Of a DNA stretch of 64,000 nt, positions 8,809-16,658 are shown one piece after another. The position numbers were made by a program, and so were the translations under genes. Origin of the DNA: an uncultured Candidatus Melainabacteria bacterium (GTDB lineage Bacteria; Cyanobacteriota; Vampirovibrionia; Gastranaerophilales; Gastranaerophilaceae); contig CAKVIC010000004.1 of the NCBI GenBank assembly GCA_934754655.1, forward strand, positions 58,339-122,338. The letters are read 5' to 3'. Numbering within the stretch: the first letter of the stretch is position 1; each line of letters opens with the position of its first letter. The notes below the pieces were generated by a model. That model searched no databases, was not told where the DNA came from, and was given only the letters and a program-made list of their open reading frames with translations.

Positions 8809-8848
8809 CAGTAGCAAGATAGATATTTACATAGCTTAAGGAGCATAC

Positions 8849-9406
8849 ATGATTTCAGTAAATGATTTAAAAAACGGATTAACTTTAGAATTAGATAACG
8901 GACTTTGGTCAGTTGTAGAGTTTTTACACGTAAAACCAGGCAAAGGCGCAGCTTTTGTTAGAACAAAGCTTAAAAACGTTGAATCTGGTAACGTTATAGA
9001 AAAAACTTTCAGAGCTGGTGAAAAAGTTGCAAAAGCAATGCTTGACAGAAAAGAAATGCAATATCTTTACAAAGAAGGTAAAGAATACGTTATGATGGAT
9101 ATGGAATCATACGAACAATTGCAACTCACTGAAGACCAAGTTGGTGCTGGTGTTAAGTATTTGAAAGAAAATATGATTGTACAAGTGCTTCAACACGATT
9201 CAAGAATTATTGGTGTTGATATTCCTGCTCACGTTGAGTTAGAGGTTGTAGATACTCCTCCTGCTGAAAAAGGAAACACAGCTCAAGGCGGAACAAAACC
9301 TGCGACTTTGGAAACTGGCGCAGTTGTAAACGTTCCATTTTTTGTTTCAAACGGAGATGTAATCAGAGTTGACACTCGTACAAATGAATATCTTGATAGA
9401 TGCTAA
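8849..9406 (+). CDS. efp: Elongation factor P
   Basis: EF-P relieves ribosomes stalled at polyproline stretches. The 185 residues cover the three beta-barrel domains: an N-terminal KOW-like domain (ISVNDLKNGLTLELDNGLW), the HVKPGKGAAFVRTKLKN loop with the tip lysine that enters the peptidyl-transferase centre, and the C-terminal domain ending GDVIRVDTRTNEYLDRC. No modification enzyme (epmA, ymfI or earP) is visible nearby. efp immediately before accB is the arrangement known from cyanobacteria. The start ATG has an AAGGAG site 5 bases upstream. Confidence 0.96.
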   Translation: MISVNDLKNGLTLELDNGLWSVVEFLHVKPGKGAAFVRTKLKNVESGNVIEKTFRAGEKVAKAMLDRKEMQYLYKEGKEYVMMDMESYEQLQLTEDQVGAGVKYLKENMIVQVLQHDSRIIGVDIPAHVELEVVDTPPAEKGNTAQGGTKPATLETGAVVNVPFFVSNGDVIRVDTRTNEYLDRC

Positions 9407-9417
9407 AACTTAGCAAT

Positions 9418-9445
9418 TTGTTTTATTTCTAAATTATGGTATATT
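9418..9445 (+). promoter_or_regulatory. Possible internal promoter before accB
   Basis: TTGTTT at 9418-9423, a 16-bp spacer, and TATATT at 9440-9445 lie in the 81-bp efp-accB gap. This would let acc genes be transcribed apart from efp; read-through remains possible. Confidence 0.4.
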
Positions 9446-9487
9446 ATGTACTTAGTATATTTATATACCTTTTGTGAGGGGTGACAA

Positions 9488-9934
9488 ATGAAATTAGATA
9501 CAGAATTTATTGAAAAATTAGCCAAAATAGTATCATCTAACGGTTTAACAGAGATTTCGTTAGAGGATGAAGGGCAAGCTATAACTATACGTAAAGAAAA
9601 CCAAGAAGTAATGGTTGCAGCTCCTGTTCAACAGGTTTCTGCTGTTAGTGTTGAGCCGAAAGCTGTTGTTGAAGAACCTAAACAAGAGAAGGCTGTAACC
9701 GGTTATGCGATAACTTCTCCAATGGTTGGAACTTTCTATTCTTCACCTTCGCCTGATGCTGAAGCGTTTGTAGAAATTGGTTCTACCGTAAATAAGGGTG
9801 ACGTTGTTTGTATAATTGAAGCAATGAAATTGATGAATGAAATTAAATCAGATTTTTCAGGCAAAGTTACACAAATTTGCGTAAAAAATGGTGACCCTAT
9901 TGAATATGGTCAAGTTTTGATGTATGTAGAATAA
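9488..9934 (+). CDS. accB: Biotin carboxyl carrier protein of acetyl-CoA carboxylase
   Basis: AccB carries the biotin that shuttles CO2 between the biotin carboxylase and carboxyltransferase in malonyl-CoA synthesis. The 148 residues have an N-terminal helical region, a proline/valine/glutamate-rich linker (residues 45-75), then the biotinyl domain. The biotin-accepting lysine lies in EAMKLMNEI near residue 113, and SPMVGTFYSSPSP marks the start of the domain. It is followed 36 bp later by accC. The carboxyltransferase genes accA and accD are not in the window. Confidence 0.96.
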   Translation: MKLDTEFIEKLAKIVSSNGLTEISLEDEGQAITIRKENQEVMVAAPVQQVSAVSVEPKAVVEEPKQEKAVTGYAITSPMVGTFYSSPSPDAEAFVEIGSTVNKGDVVCIIEAMKLMNEIKSDFSGKVTQICVKNGDPIEYGQVLMYVE

Positions 9935-9970
9935 GACCATTAGGCACTTGCAATCAACAAAGGATAATTT

Positions 9971-11338
9971 ATGTTTAAAAGAGTATTAATAGCGAACAGG
10001 GGAGAGATAGCTGTTAGAGTTATTAGAGCGTGTAGAGAGCTTGGAATTCCTACTGTTGCGATTTATTCAGAAGCGGACGCAAATTCTTTACATGTAAGAC
10101 TAGCAACTGATGCATATTGCATTGGCCCTGCAAGTAGTACAAGTAGTTATTTGAATATACCTGCGATAATTTCTACAGCGCTAATGGCTGGATGTGATGC
10201 AATTCATCCTGGGTATGGTTTTTTATCAGAACGTCCGGAGTTTGCTGAAATATGTAGACAAAATGATATTAAATTCATTGGACCTAGTGTAGAATGCATG
10301 TGGAAAATGGGTGATAAAGCTTCTGCAAGAAAAACTATGATTGCTCATAATGTTCCTGTTACCCCTGGCACGGGGATTTTAAAAACCGTGAAGGAAGCGC
10401 GTGAGTTTGGCGAAAAAGTAGGTTATCCAATTATTTTAAAACCAACCGCAGGTGGTGGCGGAAAAGGAATGAGGATTGTAAACTCATCTAAAGAATTAGA
10501 AAATGATATAAAAATTTGTATGGCTGAAGCTGAAAAGTTTTTTGGTAATCCAAATGTTTATGCTGAAAAATTTTTAGTAAACCCTCGTCATATAGAAGTT
10601 CAAATTATTGCAGATTCTCACGGTAACGTAATCCATTTGGGCGAACGTGATTGTTCTATTCAAAGACGTCATCAAAAATTGATTGAAGAAGCACCGTCAC
10701 CGGTAATTGATGAAGAAACTCGAAAAGCAATGGGTGAAGCTGCTGTTCGAGCGGCTAAAGCAATTAATTACGAAGGCGTTGGAACTTGTGAATTTTTGCT
10801 TGATAAAGATAAAAATTGGTATTTTATGGAGATGAATACTCGAATCCAAGTTGAGCATTGTGTTACAGAAATGATTTCTCAAATTGATATTGTAAGAGAA
10901 CAAATCCGTGTTGCAAGCGGGTTGGAATTAAGCTATAAGCAAAAAGACGTATGCTTAAAAGGTCACGCAATTGAGTGTAGAATCAACGCAGAAGATTGTG
11001 ATAATAACTTTTTGCCGTCACCCGGCACGATTGATGGATATTTCACTCCTGGCGGGTTTGGAATCCGCGTAGATTCACATGTTTATACAGGATATAAAAT
11101 TCCACCATATTATGATTCTATGTTAGGCAAACTTATTTGTTGGGGTGAAACTCGTAATGAAGCACGACGCAGAATGTATCAAGCTTTGAAAGAATACGTT
11201 ATTACAGGTATTAAAACTACGATTCCTTTGCATCAAGAAATTATTGAGGATGAAGTATTTATAAGCGGTAATTTTGACACAAGTTTTATTGATGATTTCT
11301 TTAAACGCAAAGCTGTAAGCGAACATCGCGCAGAGTAA
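9971..11338 (+). CDS. accC: Biotin carboxylase subunit of acetyl-CoA carboxylase
   Basis: AccC carboxylates biotin on AccB using ATP and bicarbonate. The 455 residues match the family. FKRVLIANRGEIAVRVIRACRELG opens the pre-ATP-grasp domain (split here as a motif at residues 2-25). The glycine-rich ATP loop GGGGKGMRI is near residue 162. ERDCSIQRRHQKLIEEAPS and MNTRIQVEHCVTE are the signature active-site stretches. The last residues are not unusual. It ends the efp-accB-accC run; a decayed palindromic repeat follows the stop codon directly. Confidence 0.97.
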   Translation: MFKRVLIANRGEIAVRVIRACRELGIPTVAIYSEADANSLHVRLATDAYCIGPASSTSSYLNIPAIISTALMAGCDAIHPGYGFLSERPEFAEICRQNDIKFIGPSVECMWKMGDKASARKTMIAHNVPVTPGTGILKTVKEAREFGEKVGYPIILKPTAGGGGKGMRIVNSSKELENDIKICMAEAEKFFGNPNVYAEKFLVNPRHIEVQIIADSHGNVIHLGERDCSIQRRHQKLIEEAPSPVIDEETRKAMGEAAVRAAKAINYEGVGTCEFLLDKDKNWYFMEMNTRIQVEHCVTEMISQIDIVREQIRVASGLELSYKQKDVCLKGHAIECRINAEDCDNNFLPSPGTIDGYFTPGGFGIRVDSHVYTGYKIPPYYDSMLGKLICWGETRNEARRRMYQALKEYVITGIKTTIPLHQEIIEDEVFISGNFDTSFIDDFFKRKAVSEHRAE

Positions 11339-11355
11339 GTGTTGGATTTGGCATT

Positions 11356-11420
11356 TATCCTGAGACACGTGTTTCAACATCTTGCCAGCGTTGACCTTTG
11401 CGCTAAGCAGGTTATTTATT
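11356..11420. repeat. Palindromic repeat family, copy A (left edge of cassette 1)
   Basis: The stretch GTTTCAACATCTTGCC...GCGCTAAGCAGGTTATTTATTTT matches copies at 12105-12170, 12199-12320 and the minus strand of 63893-64000. The inner palindrome is decayed here (CCTGAGACACGTGTTTCAA). It abuts the promoter of the 11476 gene exactly as the 63893-64000 copy abuts the 63835 gene. Confidence 0.75.
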
Positions 11421-11432
11421 TTAAACTTTTCA

Positions 11433-11441
11433 TGATATAAT
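11433..11441 (+). promoter_or_regulatory. Extended -10 promoter (TGATATAAT) of the cassette gene
   Basis: A consensus TATAAT at 11436-11441 carries a TGN extension. The matching site in the second copy is TGCTATAAT (63870-63878, minus strand), so it is conserved between copies. The start codon is 34 bp downstream with GAAGGG. Confidence 0.65.
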
Positions 11442-11475
11442 TTTTGTATTAAAAAACTAAACGAAGGGTGTATTA

Positions 11476-11805
11476 ATGAAAATTGGGTTTAATCCTGCAA
11501 TAAAAAATCAAAACACATATAGCGTAAAACGCAACACCAGCGAGCATACTAACATTTCTAATAACCAACTAGCGTTCAAAAAAGTTAATCAAGAGTTTTA
11601 TAACAAAGCACAAAAATCATACAAAAATTGGAAAGATGTAACATCTGAATGGTATGAAGATTTTTCAGATGAGGTATTATTATGGAAAACAATATCAAAG
11701 CAAGATGCTATAGATACAATGAATGCTATTCGAAAATTTGTAGATAATGAAAGCCTAGATGCATTCATTGAGGATTTAAATTATTATAAAAAAATACGTT
11801 TATAG
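11476..11805 (+). CDS. Cassette protein, copy 1 (109 aa), function unknown
   Basis: I do not recognise a named family. The protein is soluble, with no signal peptide or membrane segment. Residues 1-36 (MKIGFNPAIKNQN...NNQLAFKK) are asparagine-rich and probably unstructured; the rest is helical and rich in W, Y, D and K (WKDVTSEWYEDF, SKQDAIDTMNAIRKF). A paralogue of equal length lies at 63506-63835: about 33 of the first 38 residues are identical, the middle shares the W/D framework, and the last 20 are largely different. A gene fragment with a glycine-rich end faces it 4 bp past its stop. An immunity-like or adaptor role is a guess. AAGGG precedes the ATG, and its promoter is conserved between copies. 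Confidence 0.75.
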   Translation: MKIGFNPAIKNQNTYSVKRNTSEHTNISNNQLAFKKVNQEFYNKAQKSYKNWKDVTSEWYEDFSDEVLLWKTISKQDAIDTMNAIRKFVDNESLDAFIEDLNYYKKIRL

Positions 11806-11809
11806 ATTT

Positions 11810-12061
11810 TTAACTAAACAACATATTATTTAATTTATTATTTGCTAGATTTCCAATACCAGTGCCTAACATAGAACCTGTAACTCCAAATATTTTTGAA
11901 CCAATGGCTCCACCGTAACCAGACAAAGTAATTGAACCTAAAAGATTTGTCGCAGATTTTGCTGTTATTTCAAAAATATTTTCTCCATTTGCAATGTCTG
12001 ATAAAACATCTATGCCTTCGACTGCACCAAGAGCTAAAACACCTAATTTACAATTGCTTCC
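11810..12061 (-). pseudogene. C-terminal fragment of a glycine-rich membrane-type protein, copy 1
   Basis: The minus-strand frame reads about 84 codons, from GSNCKLGVLALGAVEG through SDIANGENIFEITAKSATNLLG to GGAIGSKIFGVTGSMLGTGIGNLANNKLNN, then stop at 11810. The glycine-every-four pattern (G..G...G...G.G) suggests a membrane glycine-zipper hairpin. No start codon gives a plausible gene, and the 5' side runs into repeat sequence at about 12060, so it is a 5'-truncated remnant. A shorter copy of the same end lies at 63407-63517. Both face the 109-aa gene tail to tail. Whether an intact partner exists elsewhere in the genome cannot be seen. Confidence 0.7.
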
Positions 12062-12170
12062 GCGGATTTGCTGATGTGTTTTATTTGTTAAAATTATTTG
12101 TTATTTGTCATGAGTCACTAGTTTCAGCATCTCACCAGCGTTGAACCTTGCACTTAGCAAACAATCTATA
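12060..12170. repeat. Palindromic repeat family, copy B
   Basis: CCGCGGATTTGC at 12060-12071 resembles the CCGTGGATTTGCGG block of copy C. From about 12105, TTGTCATGAGTCACTAG, GTTTCAGCATCTCACC and GTTGAACCTTGC match copy C with few changes. The copy joins directly onto the truncated glycine-rich gene. Confidence 0.75.
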
Positions 12171-12198
12171 GAAATTACTCCATAGCCAACTTATTAGC

Positions 12199-12320
12199 TC
12201 CTGAAATAAATTCAGGATGACAGGAAAAATAAACCGTGGATTTGCGGACGTGTTTTTTGTCATGAGTCACTTGTTTCAGCATCTCACCGGCGTAGAACCT
12301 TGCGCTAAGCAAATAATCTG
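12199..12320. repeat. Palindromic repeat family, copy C (most complete)
   Basis: It starts with TCCTGAAATAAATTCAGGA (12199-12217), a perfect 7-bp-arm palindrome. It continues with ATGACAGGAAAAATAAA, CCGTGGATTTGCGG, ACGTGTTTTTTGTCATGAG, GTTTCAGCATCTCACC and AACCTTGCGCTAAGCAAAT. The minus strand of 63893-64000 has the same order of blocks. Confidence 0.8.
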
Positions 12321-12352
12321 ATGGAAATTCTCCCCCATTCACTAGTCAGATC

Positions 12353-12402
12353 CTGAACTAAATTCAAGATAAGAACAAGCGTTGAACTTTGCGCCAATTG
12401 AA
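12353..12402. repeat. Palindromic repeat family, short degenerate copy
   Basis: GATCCTGAACTAAATTCAAGAT is a decayed TCCTGAA/TTCAGGA palindrome, followed by AAGCGTTGAACTTTGCGCC, the end block of the family; the middle part is missing. Confidence 0.6.
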
Positions 12403-12428
12403 TTCGTCATTTTCCCCAAAATTTAGGC

Positions 12429-12457
12429 TTTACTTTTGGTAATTTTTATAGTGTAAT
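12429..12457 (+). promoter_or_regulatory. Possible ispH promoter
   Basis: TTTACT at 12429-12434 and TGTAAT at 12452-12457 are spaced 17 bp apart, about 55 bp before ispH. A small GAGG-TTTTG-CCTC hairpin (12467-12479) lies in the leader. Confidence 0.4.
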
Positions 12458-12510
12458 ATTTTTACTGAGGTTTTGCCTCTAGTTCTTATAGAAAGTGATT
12501 AATTACATAT

Positions 12511-13386
12511 TTGACTAGTCAGAATATCAAATTAGCGGATTTTGCAGGATTTTGTTACGGCGTTAACAGAGCTGTCGAAACTGCAAAAAAATTAAAAGCA
12601 GAAAACCCAAATATTGATGTGTGCGTGCTTGGCGAACTGATTCATAATACTGATGTTATCAATGAACTCAACAAATTAGGGATAAAAACAATATATGAAA
12701 TTCCTGAAAAAGGGAATGGAATTTGTATTATAAGAAGTCATGGCGCGACTCCGGAAACTTATGAAAAAATCAAAAACGCTGGTTTTAGTGTTATTGATAT
12801 GACTTGCCCCGATGTTCAAAAAGTTCAAAAAAAAGCAATCGAGCTTGCAAAACAAGATTATTTTGTAATAATTGTTGGCAAATCTAATCATCCAGAAGTT
12901 ATGGCAATAAAAGCAAATGCGGATTTGTATACAGAAAAAGTTGCGGTTGCAACAGAAGTAAACGAGCTTAAGCCTTATGAAGCAATGATAAAATCTCATA
13001 AACGCGTGGGCGTTGTAGTTCAAACAACACAAATGCTTTCAACTTTGAATGACATTGTAACTTACTTGAATTCTATTGCCAAAGAAATCTTAATTCATAA
13101 TACTATTTGTAAATCAACCGCTTTAAGACAAAGCGAAGCAAAAGATTTAGCCAAAGAAAGTGATTTAATGATTGTTGTAGGTTCAAAAAAGAGCGCAAAT
13201 ACGACGCATTTAGCTGAAATTCTAAAAGATTATACAAAAACTATTCATATAGAAAATGATTCCGAATTAAAAAATTATTCTGATGAAATTTCTAAAGCAA
13301 AAAATATCGGGATTACAGCCGGAGCGTCAACTCCGCAATCAATTATTGATAAAGTAATTGCTAAAATTAAATCAAAAGAATATTAA
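12511..13386 (+). CDS. ispH: 4-hydroxy-3-methylbut-2-enyl diphosphate reductase
   Basis: IspH is the last enzyme of the methylerythritol-phosphate route, making IPP and DMAPP with an iron-sulfur cluster fed by ferredoxin or flavodoxin. The 291 residues match the family. The three cluster cysteines are in GFCYGVNRAVE (near residue 14), DMTCPDVQK (near 98) and NTICKSTALRQSEAK (near 200). GELIHN and RSHGATPE carry substrate-binding residues, and SKKSANTTHL with AGASTP are typical late motifs. The start is a TTG at 12511 that fits the family N-terminus; the ribosome-binding site is weak (GAAAGTGA, rather far), so the exact start is less certain. Confidence 0.94.
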   Translation: MTSQNIKLADFAGFCYGVNRAVETAKKLKAENPNIDVCVLGELIHNTDVINELNKLGIKTIYEIPEKGNGICIIRSHGATPETYEKIKNAGFSVIDMTCPDVQKVQKKAIELAKQDYFVIIVGKSNHPEVMAIKANADLYTEKVAVATEVNELKPYEAMIKSHKRVGVVVQTTQMLSTLNDIVTYLNSIAKEILIHNTICKSTALRQSEAKDLAKESDLMIVVGSKKSANTTHLAEILKDYTKTIHIENDSELKNYSDEISKAKNIGITAGASTPQSIIDKVIAKIKSKEY

Positions 13387-13475
13387 AGATAAGAATAAAA
13401 TCTTTATGAGCGAATAAAAATAAAAAGTCTCGAAAACAAATTAAATACAAGAAAAACAAAGAAAGGAAATAAAAA

Positions 13476-14525
13476 ATGACACAAGTATTAGACGAATTCG
13501 AAATGCTTTTAGAAGAAAGCTTTTCAAAAACAAACAATGTAGCAGATATCGTAGAAGGTACTGTTATAAAAAAAGAAGCTGACGGTTATTTAATAAGCGT
13601 TAAAGGCGCTAAAATGGAAGCTTTTATGTCTAACAAAGAATTATCAAGTGATATTGAATCATTAGAAATTGGCGATGTTAGAGAATTTTATGTATTAAAA
13701 GAAGAAAACAACGATGATCCAATGTTGTTATCTCTTAAGAGAATTGCATTTGCTCAAGCTTGGGCACAACTTAATGATGCAAAAATTCAAGGTGATACAA
13801 TTCTTGCAAAAGTTGTTTCAACAGTTAAAGGCGGTGTTCTTGTTGATATCGCTGACCTTAAAGGTTTCATTCCATCTTCTCAATTAAGAACCGGTACTCC
13901 TTTTGAAGGTCTTGTTGATACAAAAATCGAAGTTAAAGTATTAGAAGCTGACCCTAAGAAAAATAAATTAATCTTATCTCAAAGACAAGCAGTTGCTGAA
14001 CAAAGAGATTTGGTTGTAGACAACGTACTTTCTTCATTAGAAGAAGATCAAGTTGTTAAAGGTAATGTTGTAAGAATCACTGATTTTGGTGCATTCGTTG
14101 ATATTAATGGTATTGACGGTTTATTACCAATTTCAGAAATCTCTTGGCAAAGAATTAAACACCCATCTGATGTTTTGACTTTGGGTGATACAATTGAAGT
14201 TAAGATTATTAAAATTGATCAAGAATTGAAGAGAATTTCACTATCATTAAAGAGAATGGGTGAAAATCCTTGGCAACAAATCGAAGGTCAATTTGAAGAA
14301 GGTCAAGTTGTAAAAGGAACTGTTAATAAAGTAACTACATTTGGTGCGTTTATTAATATTTTCCCAGGAGTTGAAGCATTGTTACCAGTTGCAGAAATGT
14401 CAGATGAAAATGTTAACCCATTCAACTTATTCAAAGTTGGTGACGAAGTTAATGTTTTAATCAAAAAATTCACTCCAAAAGAACACAGAATTGCATTATC
14501 TGTTAAAGATATTCCATCTGCGTAA
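13476..14525 (+). CDS. rpsA: Ribosomal protein S1
   Basis: S1 helps the small subunit capture and unfold mRNA leaders. The 349 residues hold four S1 (OB-fold) units, roughly at 20-85, 100-165, 185-255 and 270-340. The last two are best conserved: VKGNVVRITDFGAFVDINGIDGLL and VKGTVNKVTTFGAFINI (quoted as separate motifs near residues 190 and 275). It is shorter than the six-domain E. coli protein and close in size to cyanobacterial S1. The N-terminus is acidic. GAAAGGAA precedes the ATG. A repeat hairpin follows the stop. Confidence 0.92.
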   Translation: MTQVLDEFEMLLEESFSKTNNVADIVEGTVIKKEADGYLISVKGAKMEAFMSNKELSSDIESLEIGDVREFYVLKEENNDDPMLLSLKRIAFAQAWAQLNDAKIQGDTILAKVVSTVKGGVLVDIADLKGFIPSSQLRTGTPFEGLVDTKIEVKVLEADPKKNKLILSQRQAVAEQRDLVVDNVLSSLEEDQVVKGNVVRITDFGAFVDINGIDGLLPISEISWQRIKHPSDVLTLGDTIEVKIIKIDQELKRISLSLKRMGENPWQQIEGQFEEGQVVKGTVNKVTTFGAFINIFPGVEALLPVAEMSDENVNPFNLFKVGDEVNVLIKKFTPKEHRIALSVKDIPSA

Positions 14526-14550
14526 GCTATTGGAAAAAAACTTTTTAGAA

Positions 14551-14599
14551 TTGAACCCTAGAATCAGACAAAGTAAAAAAGTCGGTTTTAGGGTTTCAA
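14551..14599 (+). terminator. Repeat hairpin after rpsA (copy 1 of the CCTAAAACCGAC element)
   Basis: TTGAACCCTAGAA... at 14551 pairs with ...TTTTAGGGTTTCAA ending at 14599, enclosing AAAGTAAAAAAGTCGG. The minus strand is nearly identical over about 45 nt to 25851-25898. It sits 25 bp past the rpsA stop and may act as a terminator. The remainder of the gap, 14600-14836, is AT-rich with no recognised element. Confidence 0.55.
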
Positions 14600-14836
14600 T
14601 TTATGATATAAAATTTCTTATACGCTAAATAGATACTAAAATAACTCATAACAAGTTCAAAATGATTCATAAAAAATTTTTTCAAAATATTAAGTATTGT
14701 AAAATCTGTAAGCATTGATTTTACATACTTTTGGCTAAAAATAAACTTTTTTTATTCTTACCCACTTGAAAGATATATATTAAGTGCTAAACTGTATGTA
14801 CAAAGATATATTTACTCGTATGTGTGGGGCTAGGAA

Positions 14837-16552
14837 ATGCAAATTAATTCAATCAATTATTTTTCAAAGATTAATCTAGGGAACAAAAAGCAACAACAAC
14901 CTGCTTTTAAACAAATGCAGAATCAAACACAAATGCTTAATACTATACAGGCTTCTGCTATAAAACCTGCTGTTCAAAATTTTTCATTTAGCAAACTGTT
15001 TGAACCATACAAAAAAGCATTGTTAATGATTTTAGACGGTTGGGGAATTGGCGCAAAAAATGAACTAAATCCTTTTGCTGTTGCAAAAACACCATTTTTA
15101 GATTCTTTAAAAAACAATGATAATGGTTTTACTTTGTATAAAGAAATTGGCGCAGCCGGTGAGTACGTTGGTCTAGACAAAAAAGAAGTCGGAAATTCTG
15201 AAGTCGGACACAGCAATATTGGAACCGGAAGAAAAGTAGAGCAAGCAATGACAAGGATTGACAGAGCGCTTGAGGATGGAAGTTTCTTTGAAAATAAAGA
15301 ATTCTTAAACGCAATGAATCATGTTAAGAAAAATAACTCAACATTACATATTGCAGGTGCTTTGGGCTATTCGCACACTCATACAAAATTTGAACACTAT
15401 GAAGCTTTAATCAAAATGGCACGCGAACAAGGTGTTAATAATTTAGCCATGCATATTTTCACAAACGGTGAAGGACCAACCCAAACAACATCTTTAGAAT
15501 ACGTTCAAAACCTTAATACAGTTTTAGAAAAATATGGTTATCCGCATGTTGCAACGGTTATGGGACGTAATATTGCAATGGACAAATCTAGTGATTGGGA
15601 TAAAATTGAACAGGCTTATTATGCTTTAACTGACGGATATTCAAGCGTTCATTCAGCAGAAGTTACTGATGGTTTGTCACAACTCTTCAAATTAGGAATT
15701 CAAGGGGTTGTAATGCCACCAATTATTGCAAACGACTCTAAAAGAATTAGTGATAATGATGCTTTAATTTTTGCAAATTATCGTGCAGATAGGGCAAGAG
15801 AAATAACTTCTGTTTTAACTCAAGAGGAAACTAAAGCGCCGTTTATGAAGTATAAAAAACGCCCAGAAAATTTTGATTTCATTTGTATGACAAGATATGA
15901 TGATAATTTTAATTTACCGGTAGCTTTTGATAACCCTATCCAAGAAGGAACTTTGCTTGAAGTTTTATCAAAAAATGGAGTTAAGTGTTCAACAGCAGCG
16001 CAAAAAGAAAAATCTGCACACGTTGACTTTTTCTTTAATGGCAGTCGTAGCATGGAATTTGAAAATGTTAACAATCATATTATCGATCCCCATTCTGAAA
16101 CAAGCGACCCTGAATTGAATTTGCCAAAAGTTTGCGAACAAGTTCTTAAAGATATTGAATCAGATGATGTCGATTTCATTGTAACTAATTTTGCGAACTC
16201 TGATATTGTTGGACATAAAGGAGATTTCAATCTTGCCGTAAAAGAAATTGAATTAATGGATAAACATGTAAAAGAATGTGTTGAAAAAGCTATTCGAAAT
16301 GATATTGCGGTTGTTATTACAGCAGACCACGGTAATATTGAAGAACCTTCACATACAAAACATACAAAGAACAAAGTTCCTTGTTATGTAATTTTACCAA
16401 AACATAAAGAGCAAATTTATAAACTTAAAAATATAGGTGTTACTCCTTCAGAACAATCTGCATTACAAGATATTGCGCCAACAATTTTAGATATTATGGG
16501 CAAAGAAAAAGACGAACACATGACTGGTAGTTCATTATTAATTAATGGTTAA
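14837..16552 (+). CDS. gpmI: 2,3-bisphosphoglycerate-independent phosphoglycerate mutase with an N-terminal extension
   Basis: GpmI interconverts 3- and 2-phosphoglycerate in glycolysis and gluconeogenesis, using two metal ions and a phospho-serine. LMILDGWGIG begins the phosphatase domain near residue 61, the catalytic serine is in EVGNSEVGHSNIGTGR, and TADHGNIEE near residue 495 carries metal ligands. The catalytic part is normal in length. Unusually, about 55 residues precede it: MQINSINYFSKINLG, then a Gln/Asn-rich stretch with PAFKQM, and a short linker. This resembles the N-terminal tags of the 109-aa and 89-aa proteins in the window. The upstream GGGGCTAGGAA gives an acceptable ribosome-binding site for the long form. 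Confidence 0.93.
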   Translation: MQINSINYFSKINLGNKKQQQPAFKQMQNQTQMLNTIQASAIKPAVQNFSFSKLFEPYKKALLMILDGWGIGAKNELNPFAVAKTPFLDSLKNNDNGFTLYKEIGAAGEYVGLDKKEVGNSEVGHSNIGTGRKVEQAMTRIDRALEDGSFFENKEFLNAMNHVKKNNSTLHIAGALGYSHTHTKFEHYEALIKMAREQGVNNLAMHIFTNGEGPTQTTSLEYVQNLNTVLEKYGYPHVATVMGRNIAMDKSSDWDKIEQAYYALTDGYSSVHSAEVTDGLSQLFKLGIQGVVMPPIIANDSKRISDNDALIFANYRADRAREITSVLTQEETKAPFMKYKKRPENFDFICMTRYDDNFNLPVAFDNPIQEGTLLEVLSKNGVKCSTAAQKEKSAHVDFFFNGSRSMEFENVNNHIIDPHSETSDPELNLPKVCEQVLKDIESDDVDFIVTNFANSDIVGHKGDFNLAVKEIELMDKHVKECVEKAIRNDIAVVITADHGNIEEPSHTKHTKNKVPCYVILPKHKEQIYKLKNIGVTPSEQSALQDIAPTILDIMGKEKDEHMTGSSLLING

Positions 16553-16658
16553 TCAGATTATTTATAGTAAATTTATCGATAATTTCTCTAAGTAATATGA
16601 CTGAATTTTTTTTAAAAGGCTTGAAAAAATAACGAAAAAAATTTATGATAGCTCTATT

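Noticed and set aside
11339..12510. Insertion sequence with transposase
   Set aside because: No transposase-like frame or terminal inverted repeats with target duplication were found; only palindromic repeats and gene fragments are present.
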